Part shown: positions 21,701 through 33,665 of the stretch, one piece after another | How the letters are laid out: the number at the start of each line of letters is the position of its first letter | Numbering within the stretch: the stretch's first letter is position 1 | Source of the DNA: Sinonovacula constricta | Lineage: Eukaryota > Mollusca > Bivalvia > Cardiida > Solecurtidae | Assembly (NCBI GenBank): GCA_007844125.1 | Contig: CM017558.1 | Coordinates: forward strand, 23,017,915-23,081,914 | Direction of reading: 5' to 3' | DNA length: 64,000 nucleotides | Position numbers and translations under genes: made by a program | Notes under the pieces: generated by a model | Told to the model about the DNA's origin: nothing | Seen by the model: only the letters and a program-made list of their open reading frames with translations | The model's database searches: none

Positions 21701-24700
21701 GAAGAAGTGCAGGCTGAAATTAAAAAGAAGGAAGATGAGGTATGTTGTATTGACCCGTATCATGATACATTTTTAATAGCCGAATCGAAATTCTAGTTCT
21801 AATTCTGATTGCATCTTTGTATAGTATTAAGGGATGTACCATTATAGGTATAACAACAAATTGGAAAGATTTACCAGCTAACCTGCAGTGTGGCAGTGGT
21901 TCTACCCAGACATACATGTGGTATCTTCTTCCACTAAACTTATGTCATCAATGTGACTATAAGTGCAATATAACAAAAAAAAGCAATGTCTGTCCATATT
22001 GAAAACATTTTTATTATGGTAGATTGTGAATAAGTTTACAGTAATATTTTCCTGTTAGATACTATTAAATCATTGATGGTGGTAAACTGTCCATCTTTAA
22101 ACATCACTTACAAACAGCAGTGTAGTTATACAGTAAAACCTCTCCACAGCAACATCTGGCGCCAAAAAGTGTTGCTGCTGAGAGGTGTTGTTGCTCAGAG
22201 GTTTCAATGAAACGAGAAAAAATGTGTTATTTTTAATAGTTTTGTACTGATATTAGAATTTCCTTAGTATATGTTTTAGTTAATTTTGCTTTGGAAATGA
22301 AAATGCAATGTATTGTTATAAGAGAAAACAGAAGATGATTTTTTAAATAATTTATTGATGATGATTTGCAGTAACCCTCTGCTCTAACGTAAGGTAAACC
22401 TTTTTATAAGACATTTCAAGACAAAATTACCAGTATACCAGTATTGGGTCATGCAAAGACTGATTTACCATTAAAAAATCGAATTTATAGTCAGACATCC
22501 TAAAACAATGACAGTTTGCATTTAGCACTTAACGTAAACATTTTTTTTAAGTAAGCAATCAATACAGTGATATCTTTTAATCTTCTGATCAATTAAAGAA
22601 AACAAACCTACCGTTAACATCATCAATAGTTGACACTTCTTTCACACGTTCCCCCAATACCCTAGATCTACAACGGCATGTTTGTAGCATGCAACTGGTT
22701 TCCGTCTAACTGTAACTTGATTCCAATTAACACCTTCTCAACAGGGTACAAGCGGTTATCAGCCGACCGCGTGACTTTTCTGGTGTATGCGACCGACTGT
22801 TCTAAAAATAGCTGCACTGGTGTTGCTTTGCAGAGGTTAAACTAGCCTCAGAGAAGAGATTTACACGGCCGCTTACCACTTCGCAGAGGAGTTGCTGCTT
22901 AGAGGTTAAAATGCGCTGAAAACTACTGGGGGGAAATTTAACTGCCGCTGCTTAGAGGTAGCCGCTGCTTAGAGGTGCCGCTTCGATAGGTTTTACTGTA
23001 TATATAAATTACTTGCTTTTATTTGTTTTCAGTGTTTGACATCCACACAAGATATTGAAACGGGTATTATTCGAGGCAAAAGCAGAAATTTTCTGTATAT
23101 GTTGTTCAGTGCTGTGTTTTTGGAGTCATTTGTTCTCACGTTTCTAGCAGAGTGGGGAGACAGATCTCAGATAGCGACCATCATCCTAGCTGCCAGAGAG
23201 GTACAGTGTGACGTGGATTTCATTATGAATTAAGTCTCATTTTGCTGAGGTTTATACTGTGCGAACACTGTTGACTTGCATTGTTTGCTTTTATGGAGAC
23301 ATGCATTTTTAAAGCAGGAACATCAGCAAAATGATATTCAGTTCGTAAAATTACATTAATAAATTATAAGAACTTAATGTGGGAAAGTCTTCCAGGTGAC
23401 ATGCGGTGCAGCAGTGGTTCTACCTGGACAAATGTCTGGGGTCTTCCTCCACCAAAAAACAGCTGTTCGATGTCAATATAATGATCATAATTGGGCGCTG
23501 CCATGTATCTCATAAACAGACTAAAACAAACTTTAATTCAATAGCCATGTGCTGTAAGATGATACATATCCTTGTGAAATTCCCTAGTAATAAGTTTGTT
23601 AAAGAACATACTTTTTCAAGTAAACCTAAATGGTTTATAAATTGTAAGGACATACCCAACTAAAAATTAATGTTCTTTATCATGGTAACAAGTAAGTAAA
23701 CTTCACACACTTGTTTATTTACGTGCATAATGTCATTGGTCATTAAGGCATGCATGTTATAAAAATTGTACATCCATTTTCTCTTGAAAGGTTAAGAAAA
23801 ATGTAAATAGTAAGAATTATAATAATTTAAACTATAGAAATAAAATATGTTAAAAGTTATTAATAATCTGAGAATAATAACAATTTAAACAATAAAAATA
23901 CAGTATAGTAAAAGTTATTAATAATCCGATATCCACATATATGGGAAATAAACTATGATGAAATATAAGTCCCAAATTTTTCAGCCAAATCCTTTAGTGT
24001 GGTGTCTTCTTTAGTTTGTTTTATATCATAATTTTTGTTTTGATCCTTTATAAAACCTAGTTTAAACTTTTCAATAATTTAAATATTATCTGTGCATATT
24101 TTGTATGTAATTTTAAATGATGTTTTTATATAAAATGTTATATCTGCTGTCATCACCCATATACCACTTACAAAATTAATTCATGTTAATATTTTAAATT
24201 TTGTACATTCTGCCTGTATAATTCCATTGATCTTGTATGTGTTACATTATTATGCAGGTTGGATATTGTTTATTTTGTTTATATTTTCCGTAGGATGTGT
24301 GGGGAGTTATGATTGGTGGATTTATCGGCCACGCTTTATGTACAGGACTGGCAGTTGTTGGTGGTCGCATCATATCAGCCAAGATCTCAGCAAGAACTGG
24401 TATGCTTTTGTATTAATATTTATGTTTTTTTTTGTTTAGAAAGCATTTAGAAGCAAACACGAGATTTAAATTAAATGTTATTAAAGCTATATGCTATATT
24501 TATTTTTTAAGTCTTTCTTTATGTCTCTGGCTAGAGGTGGAAGCAAATCAGCAAGAAATGATCCTTACAATCCTATGTATATTATTGAAAATCTTTATTT
24601 TAAACTTATATTGTTATACAGTTGAACTTCGGTTTTAAAAGCTGTTGAGACTGCCGATTTACTTCAAACAATTCACAAGTTGTTATATACATAATTTCTG

Positions 24701-25197
24701 ACATAATTTTATTTATGATATCTAGTTAGGTACTTCTTACATTAACTTTATAATGGCACAATGTGGGCATTTAACCAATGTCCAAAGCCTTATTGTTTTA
24801 ACTCTTTTATATAAAGGTAACAGTAGGAAACTGAATGGATATTGATAGACAGATATGTAGAGAGACAGTGTGTGGAGCTTAGAGAGGCCAATTAGCAGTT
24901 ACTGTTGACTAGCTTCTAGTACAAGTATATGACAGTTTACAATGTTAACAATAATTGAAACATTATTCAAGAACTTAATTAGTATGAAGTCAAGTATTAC
25001 TTGTTGCATTATTTAGTCAAATAACTTTTAAACATACATATGCATGGCATCATTTGAATTTCCATTTTGCAATAGTGTATTATCTTGTGCTAGACTTATT
25101 TACAGGATATTACGTTTTTCTATTTTCAGTAACAATCCTGGGAGGTATTGTGTTTATCATGTTTGCTGTTGTAGCCTTTGCACTGGGCCCAGACTAG
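15715..25197 (+). CDS. TMEM165: TMEM165/GDT1-family Golgi cation transporter, copy A (7 exons)
   Basis: Exons 15715-15822, 19187-19433, 21107-21205, 21663-21739, 23033-23200, 24294-24399 and 25130-25197 (TAG 25195) join to 873 nt, 290 residues (human TMEM165 is 324). All introns are GT-AG and every phase closes. Residues 1-22 form a hydrophobic leader (MKLKTVAIFLCVCWCMFYTV), probably a signal peptide. Both family signatures are present: EIGDKT at 82-87 and EWGDRS at 217-222, each in a hydrophobic helix, separated by an acidic/Lys-rich loop (EEYEEVQAEIKKKEDE) that is cytosolic in the family. The family exchanges Mn2+/Ca2+ for H+ at the Golgi and supports glycosylation. Copy B at 41053 is a duplicate. 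Introns carry several MITEs and SINEs. A poly(A) signal AATAAA is at 25345. Confidence 0.95.
15933..16569. mobile_element. Foldback transposon with long inverted repeats (637 bp)
   Basis: The arms extend roughly 150-200 bp each. The left arm has CGGTCACTTCGGTAAATGAC, CACTTCGGTA and TTGATCTTATATAGGGA. The right arm carries the reverse complements (TCCCTATATAAGATCAATAT, TACCGAAGTGGTCATTTACC). Internal CCGAGACAGATAA/TTATCTGTCTCGG pair closer to the centre. TCTAGTA at 15926-15932 and 16570-16576 flanks the ends, a likely 7-8 bp target duplication. It lies in intron 1 of TMEM165-A. Confidence 0.75.
16803..17013. mobile_element. MITE family M1, copy 2
   Basis: It starts CATACAAGTGAACTCTCCC and ends ACAGTTCACATGTATG, and shares ACTTCCTT...TATGAAAATAACAAAT and CTTTGCAAGTGAAAAT with copies 1 and 3. 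It lies in intron 1 of TMEM165-A. Confidence 0.75.
17164..17688. mobile_element. Probable foldback/MITE element
   Basis: ATAGATAGTTTCCA at 17164-17177 is matched in inverse by TGGAAACTATCTAT at 17675-17688. Just inside, GGCAGCCATCTT on the left pairs with AAGATGGCTGCC on the right. Ordered inverted blocks about 525 bp apart suggest a terminal-inverted-repeat element. No target duplication was established. Confidence 0.5.
20645..20910 (-). mobile_element. Probable tRNA-derived SINE, minus strand
   Basis: On the minus strand the end reads GGCTTTCATGGCTTAGTGGT then TAAGACGCT, a box-A-like segment (TGGCTTAGTGG). It is followed by a body with CTTGAGCAAGACTTTTGACT and AGTACTGGTTCTACCCAAGA. No good box B was seen, so the family is uncertain. 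Confidence 0.45.
21345..21455 (+). repeat. Dispersed repeat R2, copy 1
   Basis: Core: ATGCTATACACAGTGAAGGC, then AGCACTATATCTGCTTCAAG, TGGACACTGTCTCC and a tail GTTGGTGGGATGATAAACCC. Other copies are at 25501-25610 and 54144-54240. Probably a SINE 3' part. It lies in intron 3 of TMEM165-A. Confidence 0.65.
21861..21984 (+). mobile_element. SINE fragment (central domain and tail)
   Basis: TTACCAGCTAACCTGCAGTG, then GTTCTACCCAGAC and a CACCAAA-like to TATAAGTG tail match the body of the SINE at 4885. The head is missing. It is in intron 4 of TMEM165-A. Confidence 0.6.
22131..22998. mobile_element. Pogo/Tigger-like non-autonomous DNA transposon (868 bp)
   Basis: It is flanked by TA on both sides (22129-22130, 22999-23000). 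The left end is CAGTAAAACCTCTCC and the right end reverse-complements to CAGTAAAACCTATCG. Subterminal repeats GCTGCTTAGAGGT occur on the right and GCTGCTGAGAGGT on the left. No transposase frame is present. CAGT(A/C)(A/G)AACC ends with TA duplication fit the Tc1-mariner/pogo group. Confidence 0.7.
23371..23530 (+). mobile_element. SINE fragment
   Basis: Begins AACTTAATGTGGGAAAGTCT, then TTCCAGGTGACATGCGGTGC, AAATGTCTGGGGTCTTCCTC and ATAATGATCATAATTGGGCG. Body and tail of the family listed at 1837, without the tRNA head. Intron 5 of TMEM165-A. Confidence 0.7.
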
Positions 25198-25344
25198 AGT
25201 GTTGCAACACGTCTTCTATGAAAATCCATGTTTCCTCATCATTGCTGACTGATTCTGTTGTATTTATCTGATTGGGTCGTTGTATGGTCCAATTAAAGAC
25301 CCATGTCATGGTTATGAATTTCACAAATTGAACATTGATTACTT

Positions 25345-25350
25345 AATAAA
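25345..25350 (+). promoter_or_regulatory. Candidate poly(A) signal of TMEM165-A
   Basis: First AATAAA after the stop, about 150 bases downstream. Confidence 0.5.
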
Positions 25351-25500
25351 AACTTGTAACTTTCACACAAGATAACACAAGAGTAAATCTGTCACAGAGA
25401 TACAACTGAATATTATTATTATTAATACACTAAGACATAAATTGTTTTATGTGTTTAGATTGATCAACTAGTTAAACTTTTGGTATAAATTTAAATGAAA

Positions 25501-25610
25501 AATGCTATGCACAATAAGGGCAGCATTATATCTGCTTCAAGTAGACACTGTCTCCAGTTAACTGAATATTATTTTTGGGGAATGATAAACCCAGAAAAAA
25601 AATAAAACAA
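25501..25610 (+). repeat. Dispersed repeat R2, copy 2
   Basis: ATGCTATGCACAATAAGGGC, then GCTTCAAGTAGACACTGTCT and GGGAATGATAAACCCAG, ending in an A-rich run. Same order as the copy at 21345. Confidence 0.65.
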
Positions 25611-25674
25611 AAAATAACTATGAGCAATACTAATTTTTAGGAGGACAAAATGTAAAGCATCATTCCAGAGCTGT

Positions 25675-25796
25675 GAAATATTAAAAAACACCTAACATGC
25701 ACCTATTACCTGAACACTGTAGGAGTTAAATGAATGAAATATTAAAAAACACCTAACATGCACCTATTGCCGGTACACTGTAGAAGTTGAATGAAT
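25675..25796 (+). repeat. Two-copy tandem repeat, 61 bp
   Basis: GAAATATTAAAAAACACCTA followed by ACATGCACCTATT is repeated once at a spacing of 61 bases, with few differences. Confidence 0.85.
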
Positions 25797-26688
25797 TCCC
25801 TAATTTACTCGTTAAATCAACATTAAATTAAGTGGAAATCTTCCTTCCAAACTTGTCATTTACCATGATTGTTGAAGCTGAAATATTTTCTTTTTGCAGA
25901 TAACATAATTATGTAATGTCCCTTTGTTATTTTTTGTTTAATATTGTGTTGCATAGTGGATCAAAGTGCTACATAAACATTATGATTTGTTAACAGTGCT
26001 GTGCAACATGTTATGAGAGTTAAAGAAGTAATGATGTCCTGTAGCAAGTTTTGGCTTCGAAACATGTTTTAAATACATGTTATTTCTCTTGATTATATGA
26101 CTATTTAAAAACAAAACAAAAATCTCTGTGATTGAAACCAGCATAATTTTCTCTTCTAATCATTTTTAGTTTTAGGAAATTGAAAACTAGTCAGGTTTTT
26201 AAAAGTCCATCTGTATTTATTAATATTTAAATACAATGTCCATGTCCATATCACTATGACCGGTATAATAAAAAAGTTGTTTAATATTACCTCAACATAA
26301 ATTATGTGTGTTTGAAGGGTGAGCAAAAACTAAATCTTGTATTGTTATTTGTCTGTCAAAGCTGTGCATGTACTTTTATCTTTGTTTTAAGATATTTGTT
26401 GTTTAAGTGGGTGTGTTCAATGTTGATATGGAATGTTAAGTATGACATTGTTGTTGGTTTGATGAAAGTGGAAATGAACACTGTAAATATATTCCATGGA
26501 GCTAGCCTCTCTACACCTAAATATTACATGTGATATTTATTTTGAGAAGAATTTCAATAATAACAGAGACATTATACATTTCAGATATATAAGTTATTTT
26601 ATCATAGACTTATCTTGATAATAAATAAATTATATAGTATTATTTGACTTGTATTTGTAAGAAAGAGTCCTGTTTGTAAGCATAGTTT

Positions 26689-26912
26689 GGGTGCCTATGG
26701 TGTAGTAACGAGTTATAACACCTCTGATTGCTTAACCTCTCTCCACATGGGGTCAGTTCCTGTTCAGGACAAAGGATTTAATGTGGGAAGGTCTTCCAGC
26801 TGACTTGCCATTTGCCAGTGGTTGTACTCGGACATGGGTCTTCTTCATCAAACTATTGAGATGTTGCTATAATGACCATAATTGGTTACTTTGATGTATG
26901 TCGATTGAGACA
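26689..26912 (+). mobile_element. tRNA-derived SINE, near full length
   Basis: Head GGGTGCCTATGGTGTAGTAA, weak box B, body TTTAATGTGGGAAGGTCTTC, CAGCTGACTTGCC, and tail CTATAATGACCATAATTGGT. Same family as 4885. Confidence 0.75.
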
Positions 26913-26918
26913 ATTAGT

Positions 26919-27000
26919 GGGGGCACCTGTGACGTAGTGGTAGTCACTGATTTGTAACTCCTCTGAAGGCTTAGTTTCACTGTATCAATAGGTCATGTAT
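26919..27000 (+). mobile_element. SINE head fragment
   Basis: GGGGGCACCTGTGACGTAGT then GGTAGTCACTGATTTGTAAC is the tRNA-like head of the same family, directly following the previous copy and lacking the central domain. Confidence 0.6.
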
Positions 27001-27372
27001 TTAAAAAACAAAACAAATAAGCATACAATAACACTCAATTATGGGCATTTAAAATTCAAAGTTACTTATATTTTTTATGATGTTTATTTGAAAAAAGATA
27101 AAATAATTACATTAACATGAAACCAAATTGCAATTTCTTTTTTCCAGTTTATAAAAAACATGTTTTGACAATTTACTTACTTTTAACTGTTAGACGTTCT
27201 TCTACTGTTTGATGATAAAAATGTTGTTAGAAACTGTGAGTCACCTTTGAAAGGTAAATACGATTCAAGTTGAATTAGGCTTTTAGAAAGTAAGCATTAA
27301 ATCATGTTTTTTATATTAATATATTTGATTTTTGAGGAAATAGAGTTTAACAGGTGCTTTGGATTCTCGTAA

Positions 27373-27431
27373 AGGTGGTATCCGACAATTTGGATATATA
27401 TTTGACATAGGTAAACTGTCAGATATCACCT
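27373..27431. mobile_element. 59-bp miniature of the TAA-flanked MITE
   Basis: TAA at 27370-27372 and 27432-27434 flank inverted ends AGGTGGTATCCGACAATTTG and (reverse complement of right) AGGTGATATCTGACAGTTTA. The ends match the 472-bp element at 49818 but almost all internal sequence is gone. Confidence 0.65.
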
Positions 27432-27695
27432 TAAAAGGAATATTAGAAGACATGTTATTTAATACTCATTTGTAAGTGATCAGTTACTAATGTAGTGTCT
27501 CCTGTACAGTGTGTATACAGCGTAAAAGTTAAATGGCTAGGGTAACATCCTATTGACATTTTTTTTCCATTTTTTATTTTTTTTTGACATTGATGTAAGA
27601 ATATTGTTAATCGGTAAAAGGATATCAATTGTTTAGGTCAGGTTAGGGTTGTTATATGTTGCTCAATTATAAAGTAATCATTAGGTATTGTTGTT

Positions 27696-27932
27696 GGAGG
27701 TGCCTGTGGCCAAGACATGGTTGTGTAATGTCTGACTGCTGGCCTCTCACCGCATGTGTTCTAGTCTTTGTTCAAGGCAAAGGACTTAATGTGGGAAGGT
27801 CTTCCAGATGACCTGGGGTGCTCTGGTGGTTCTACCCAGACAATTATCTGGGGTCTCTGCCAAAATACCTGGACTTTGCTATAATGATCATAATTATGTT
27901 GCCACAATGTATTTCTAAACACAAACAAGCAA
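27696..27932 (+). mobile_element. tRNA-derived SINE, near full length
   Basis: Head GGAGGTGCCTGTGGCCAAG, body ACTTAATGTGGGAAGGTCTT, GATGACCTGGGGTGCTCTGG, GTTCTACCCAGACAATTATC and tail CTATAATGATCATAATTATG, ending A-rich. Confidence 0.75.
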
Positions 27933-30900
27933 AACAAAATTTAAATTGTTGAAATATATTAATTCAAAATCCATTTTTTTTCAAACTAATACATTGTATT
28001 ATAAATAAAATGGAAACTGGTAGAAGAAGGGTTTTAACTTTTCACCTTATATGAAATATATTTTATCATACATTAGCCCATATTTTGAGGGATATTATTT
28101 GTTTGTATAATCTGTTTATCATTTATCCATTTATATCCTAAATCAAACATTTATTTGCCTCTCCATTTGCACATGCTACACCAATTTTTGTTGAATTTAA
28201 AAAATGATGTTGAACATCACCAATCTTAGAAAACTTGAAAAAAATCAAAGTAAGAAAAAAAACCAACTATAAATAAATACTTCTCACCAAAAAGCATTTC
28301 ACCACATTATATACTAATTCACAAATACTTGTTTTTTAAATTTAAAGTCTTGGCTCAGATAAGTTAGATAAACCCTATTTCATTGACTTTTCATGAAGGC
28401 AGATTAGAACTAAATTAAAGAGAGATAAATAGGGGTATTACTGTCTGTCTTTATTGAGTTAACCTTGTTGGCATATATACTGTGACATTATCCGAAAATA
28501 ATGAAGAGAAAAAACTACATTAGAAAATTAGCATAATTTCAATTTTATTTTTCCTATGTCTGAAAATTATGGCATAAGTCAGATTGGTTTATTGACTGTA
28601 AATGTGAGGGGTCACTTATAAATAATTTTATACTATAGATATTTTCATGAGCTGTGTTATCTTGCATTACATCATAACATTTGGCAGTGTAAATTAATTT
28701 GTTTTTACGTTTTCAAGCATATTGTAAATAATGTGGGATATTCAGGAGGAATATTTTTTTCTTTAGATTTGTGATATTCATCTATTCTTAATCACATATA
28801 TATGTTTATGATTCTTTTTTTTTTATTGAGGCTACATTTATATAAACATTGTTTTGCAGCATGTGTGATTTATCTTTTTATAACACATAGTCTCTGGCCA
28901 CTGTTTGTCAAGCTTTAAAAATAAATGTTTGATATATTATCATTTCTTCTGACAAAAAAGATTTTATTGTTTTTTTCTAACAAGTGTTATAATAGTTTAT
29001 TATATGAATAAAATATAATTTATATAAAAATATTGGCTAATATCTAGATAGAAGATCCAAAATTAATGTGATAATCTATTAAAGAAATGCATCATACATC
29101 AAAGCATCATACTTATTGGGTGTTTTTTGCATTGATTTTCCAATTGCTACAAAAAAAGACTGATCATTATTTTTTGCATTCTGTCCATTCTGGCATCACA
29201 TTGCTAATATATAAAAAGTGAAATGACCCTTTTTGTTTTGTTAATTCTAGTAATCTGGAATTTGTAAGATGGTTGGACAATTATTGGAAAATAATTCTGC
29301 ACCAAACATTTCAGTGTGAAACAGAGATAAATTCTTAATGACCAGTTGTTTCAATAAATGTATATACCGGTAATAATGGAAACTTTCTTGTTTTGCACTT
29401 AACAAAGAGGCATTTATGTTCCCTTTCCTATCAAAGATCTACATTCATTCATGACATTAGGTCTAGTAAAATAGAACAAGTTAGCGAGTAAGGAAAAAAG
29501 TTAGAAAATGTCATGTCTTCATCATTTGCCATCATCTAAATGCTATGCTGTGTATATTTGTTGAGGTGAAGAAGAGAGAATTTACTTAGACATTGTAGTT
29601 AAATTTGGCTCATATTTTAAACATTAACTCTAAAGTCATAATACAAGTAGATTAGAAAAGACATAATAGAAAATGATGTGATATTCTTTGAGGCAGAGGT
29701 CAAATTTGTTTTATTTACAGCTGTTTTACCTATTTAAACACCATACACTTAATTTGGATAACACATTAAATTATTTATCAACATTTGATCCATTAAGAAA
29801 GATGTGAAATTTTTTTGGCACTCAGGCCAATAACTTAATAAGTTAAATCTGTTTTACCCATTTAAAGTTTCATCATTTGTGTGTGTGTGTGTTTTTTCTT
29901 CCAATATTAAATCATTTCTTGACTAGTGAGCCATAGGAAATTTAAAAAAAAATCAATCTATTTATGGGAAAATCCATGAAAAGAATTCTAATAGACACGT
30001 GAAATGGCATTCATAAACAGTACAATTATTGGATTGGTAGTGATGTAATACTTTAAATCAACATGAATCTAAGATCACTTGCTTTTAATTATAATTATCA
30101 ACTACTTAACTTTGTCCGAAGCCACCTTTACAGTCAAAATATTTATCTGGCCAGCCTTGTATATATTTATTGAGATTAGATTTTTTGTGCAGTCCATTGT
30201 TTTGAAGTGTTTTCCTAATATGGTGTTGTGATATATGGAAACTAAATTTTACTGTTTGAAAAGTAGGGATCTACAGGTACAAAATAACATTTCGATTTCA
30301 TTTGTGTAAATATTCAAGCTAAAGCTAGTGTGGGTTGACCAGAAACATTATTTTAAGTGTAGTTTAATTTGTAGATCCTTGCTCTCTTCTGTAAACTAGT
30401 TTTTAAGGTTTAACTTAACTTTTGAATTATTTGTCACATTCCTCATTGGTAACATATTGTAACTTTTTTAAAGTGTAAATAGGTCTTACAATTGTTACAA
30501 AATTTATTGCTTAGTTATTTTTGCAGTTGGTTATAGTTATCTGGTTGACCTTAAATTTACCACACAAATGTTTAAAAATCTTTGCATCATGTGATAATAG
30601 ATACGGCACTATTTTTTGTATATTTTTGAGAAATAAGATATCATTGTGTCCCTACTAAGGGTTGTGGGGGCTATATAGGAATCACTTTACCCATCTATCT
30701 CAAAATGTGGTGTATTCTTGCAAAATAGCAGTAAGGAGAAGGGGAATGGGTTGGATAGGTTTAAATTACTTTCAATGATAGCTCTAATTGAATCAAAACA
30801 CCTGATGTATAGATATGATACCTCTGGGTAAAGAAGACTCTGCATTTGTGAGGAAACCAGTCAAGTTCCAATATTGAAGATAGTGATATGTTTCTGCCCA

Positions 30901-31989
30901 TGTTGAACCAGTGACCTCCGCATCCTGGATGCAAGCTCAATTGTTTACTTCAACCTGGGTTGATAAATTAGGGTAGAGAAGGACTGCACATGTCTGAGTC
31001 TGTCAACTTATATTTCATACATTGAGCTACTTTGGTTTTAAAAGAAAAGTGCATTATTTTGTTTTCTTTATTGAAAATGTTATGTTGGTCTGAGGGCATT
31101 TTAAATAAAAGTGAGAAAAAAAGCTAAAATATATTTCGAAAAAATATCTACAAAGTACAGTTTTGATACTCTAAATAAGGTACATTTTTCTCTGAGATTT
31201 TCCAAGTCTTCCTAAGTTCAGTCTTGTTTTTTATGCACTTTCTATTTTCTTATCTAAATATGTTGTTTTTTTCAAGATATGTGGTCTTTAATATGAAATA
31301 GAATATCATAGTTCTTACTGAATTACTTTAAAGTTCATGACAATAGATTTTGGTGTGAACTTTATCAGGTCAAGATCCTTCACAGAATTTTGTTGACTTT
31401 TTTTAAAGTTGTTTCTTATATGCATATGGACTCTTAAGGATTTTAATTGCACTTAAAAAAAGCTCTCTAGCTTTTTCAGGACAGGTGTCTTGTTTTCATG
31501 CAAATATATGCAAGTGTTTGTTCAGTACATGAATATCGCAACGTAAATGCATGTTGCAAAATAAACAACATACACACAATAAAACATTGCTCTTTTTATT
31601 CCGATAAACAAGTGCATTAAAATATAATAATTGATATAACTGAGATATAGGCTGTACATGTACTTTCACAAACATGCCTCTGTTTGATTACCTTGTTATC
31701 TATGTGGGCGGGGTTTTGACTTCAGTACTCTCTTTTTCAGTGCTGACAGTGCTCATATTGAGCACATAAAACTCTGTTGACGTACATAAACGTTTATTTA
31801 TATTGATTTTGTTATGAACTTTGTAAATAACAATGACACTTGCTTTTTTCTTACTGACTTACCATCTCAAATGTCAATAAATGTATAGCTTTATTTGCCT
31901 ATTCCAGTGGGTTTTTTTTATCAACTCCGGTGTCTTTGCCCCCCTCTCTCTGTGTCTCTCCCACTCTGTTTGTATCAATTTATTTAAGA

Positions 31990-33665
31990 TGTCTATATTA
32001 TATAGAAGGCTTTTAGGGCACATCAGTGAGGGTAGGTGATCAGACATTTGTATTTTGACTTATAAAGAGGGATATTATGGCACACCAGTGAGGGTAGGTG
32101 GTCAGACATGTGTATTTTCTATAATATAGAGGGGGTTTATGTAAAGCCAGTGAGAATAGGTGTCCCCTCATATGTATTTTTACAATTAAGAGGGGTTAAT
32201 AGAAAGCCAGTGAGGCAGGTGGTCCAGCATGTGTATTTCTATAATATAGAGTGGTTTATGACAAGCCAGTGAGGGTAGGTTGTCCAGTAGGTGTTTTTCT
32301 ATAAAATAGATGGCTTATGAAAAGCCAAGTGAGGTTAGGTGGTCCAGCATATGTTTTTCTATAAAATCGACGGGCTTATGGTTAGCCATTGAGGGTAGGT
32401 GGTCCAGCATGTGTTTTTCTATAATATACAGGGGCTGATGTAAAGCCAGTGAGGGAAGGGGGTCCAGCATTTGTATTTCTATAATATAGAGGGGCTCTTG
32501 GAAAGCCAGTGAGGGTAGGTGGTCCGGCATGTGTATTTCTATAATTTACAGGGGCTTATGTAAAAGCCAGTAAGTGTTAGTGTGTATTTCTATAATATAC
32601 AGGAGTTAATGGAAAGCCAGTGAGGCAGGTGGTCCGGCATGTGTATTTCTATAATATAGAGGGGTTTATGACAAGCCAGTGAGGGTAGGTTGTCCAGTAT
32701 GTGTTTTTCTATAAAATAGATGGGCTTATGGAAAGCCAGTGAGTGTAGGTGGTCCAGCATGTGTTTTTCTATAAAATAGACGGGCTTATGGAAAGCCAAA
32801 GGTGGTCCAGCATGTGTATTTCTATAATATAGAGGAGTTTATGGAAAGCCAGTGAGGGTAGGTGGTCCGGCAAGTGTATTTCTGTAATATAGAGGGGTTT
32901 ATGGAAAGCCAGTGAAGGTAGGTGGTCCAGCACGTGTATTTCTGTAATATAGAGGGGTTTATGGAAAGCCAGTGAGGGTAGGTGGTCCAGCATTTGTATT
33001 TCTATAATATAGAGGGGCTCTTGGAAAGCCAGTGAGTGTAGGTGGTCTGGCATTTGTATTTCTATAATATAGAGGGGCTCTTGGAAAGCCAGTGAGGGTA
33101 GGTGGTCTAGCATTTGTATTTCTATAATATAGAGGGGCTCTTGGAAAGCCAGTGAGGGTAAGTGTGTATTTCTATAATTTACAGGGGCTTATGGAAAGCC
33201 AGTAAGGGTTAGTGTGTATTTCTATAATATAGAGGGGCTCATGGAAAGCCAGTGAGGGTAGATGGTCCAGCATTTGTATTTCTATAATATAGAGGGGCTC
33301 TTGGAAAGCCAGTGAGTGTAGGTGGTCTGGCATTTGTATTTCTATAATATAGAGGGGCTCTTGGAAAGCCAGTGAGGGTAAGTGTGTATTTCTATAATTT
33401 ACAGGGGCTTATGGAAAGCCAGTAAGGGTTAGTGTGTATTTCTATAATATAGATGGGCTTATGGGAAGCCAGTGAGGGTAGGTGGTCCGGCATGTGTATT
33501 TCTATAATATAGAGGGGCTTATTGAAAGCCAGTGAGGGTAAGTGTGTATTTCTATAATATAGATGGGCTTATGGAAAGCCAGTGAGGGTAAGTGTGTATT
33601 TCTATAATATAGATGGGATTATGGGAAGCCAGTGAGGGTAGGTGGTCCGGCATGTGTATTTCTAT
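31990..33665. repeat. Minisatellite, about 60-bp unit, about 28 copies
   Basis: The unit consists of TTTCTATAATATAGAGGGGC, TTATGGAAAGCCAGTGAGGG and TAGGTGGTCCGGCATGTGTA. The 5' side (31990-32300) is degenerate and the 3' side is more uniform. Some units are shortened to about 47-50 bases by loss of the GGTGGTCCGGCAT segment. Open minus-strand frames across it (HMLDHLPSLAFH repeats) are periodicity artefacts. Confidence 0.95.

Larger units (their letters stand above)
25198..31989. other. 3' flank of TMEM165-A, paralogous to the flank of copy B
   Basis: No gene was recognised. Several blocks match 53266-58330 in the same order: CAAACTTGTCATTT near 25850 (54885), GCTACATAAACATT near 25970 (55010), GGTTTGATGAAAGTG near 26456 (56190), TACATTAGAAAAT near 28517 (57480), GTGGGATATTCA near 28733 (57690) and GATGTGATATTCTTTGAGGC near 29675 (58038). 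SINEs and a mini-MITE listed separately interrupt it. Confidence 0.6.

Noticed and set aside
23033..23200. TMEM165-A and B as unrelated single-exon membrane proteins
   Set aside because: Each short open frame has GT-AG borders and matching phases and joins into one TMEM165-length protein; the two exon sets are collinear.
32315..33113. Minus-strand frames with repeated HMLDHLPSLAFH-like peptides
   Set aside because: Artefact of the 60-bp minisatellite; unit length is divisible by three.
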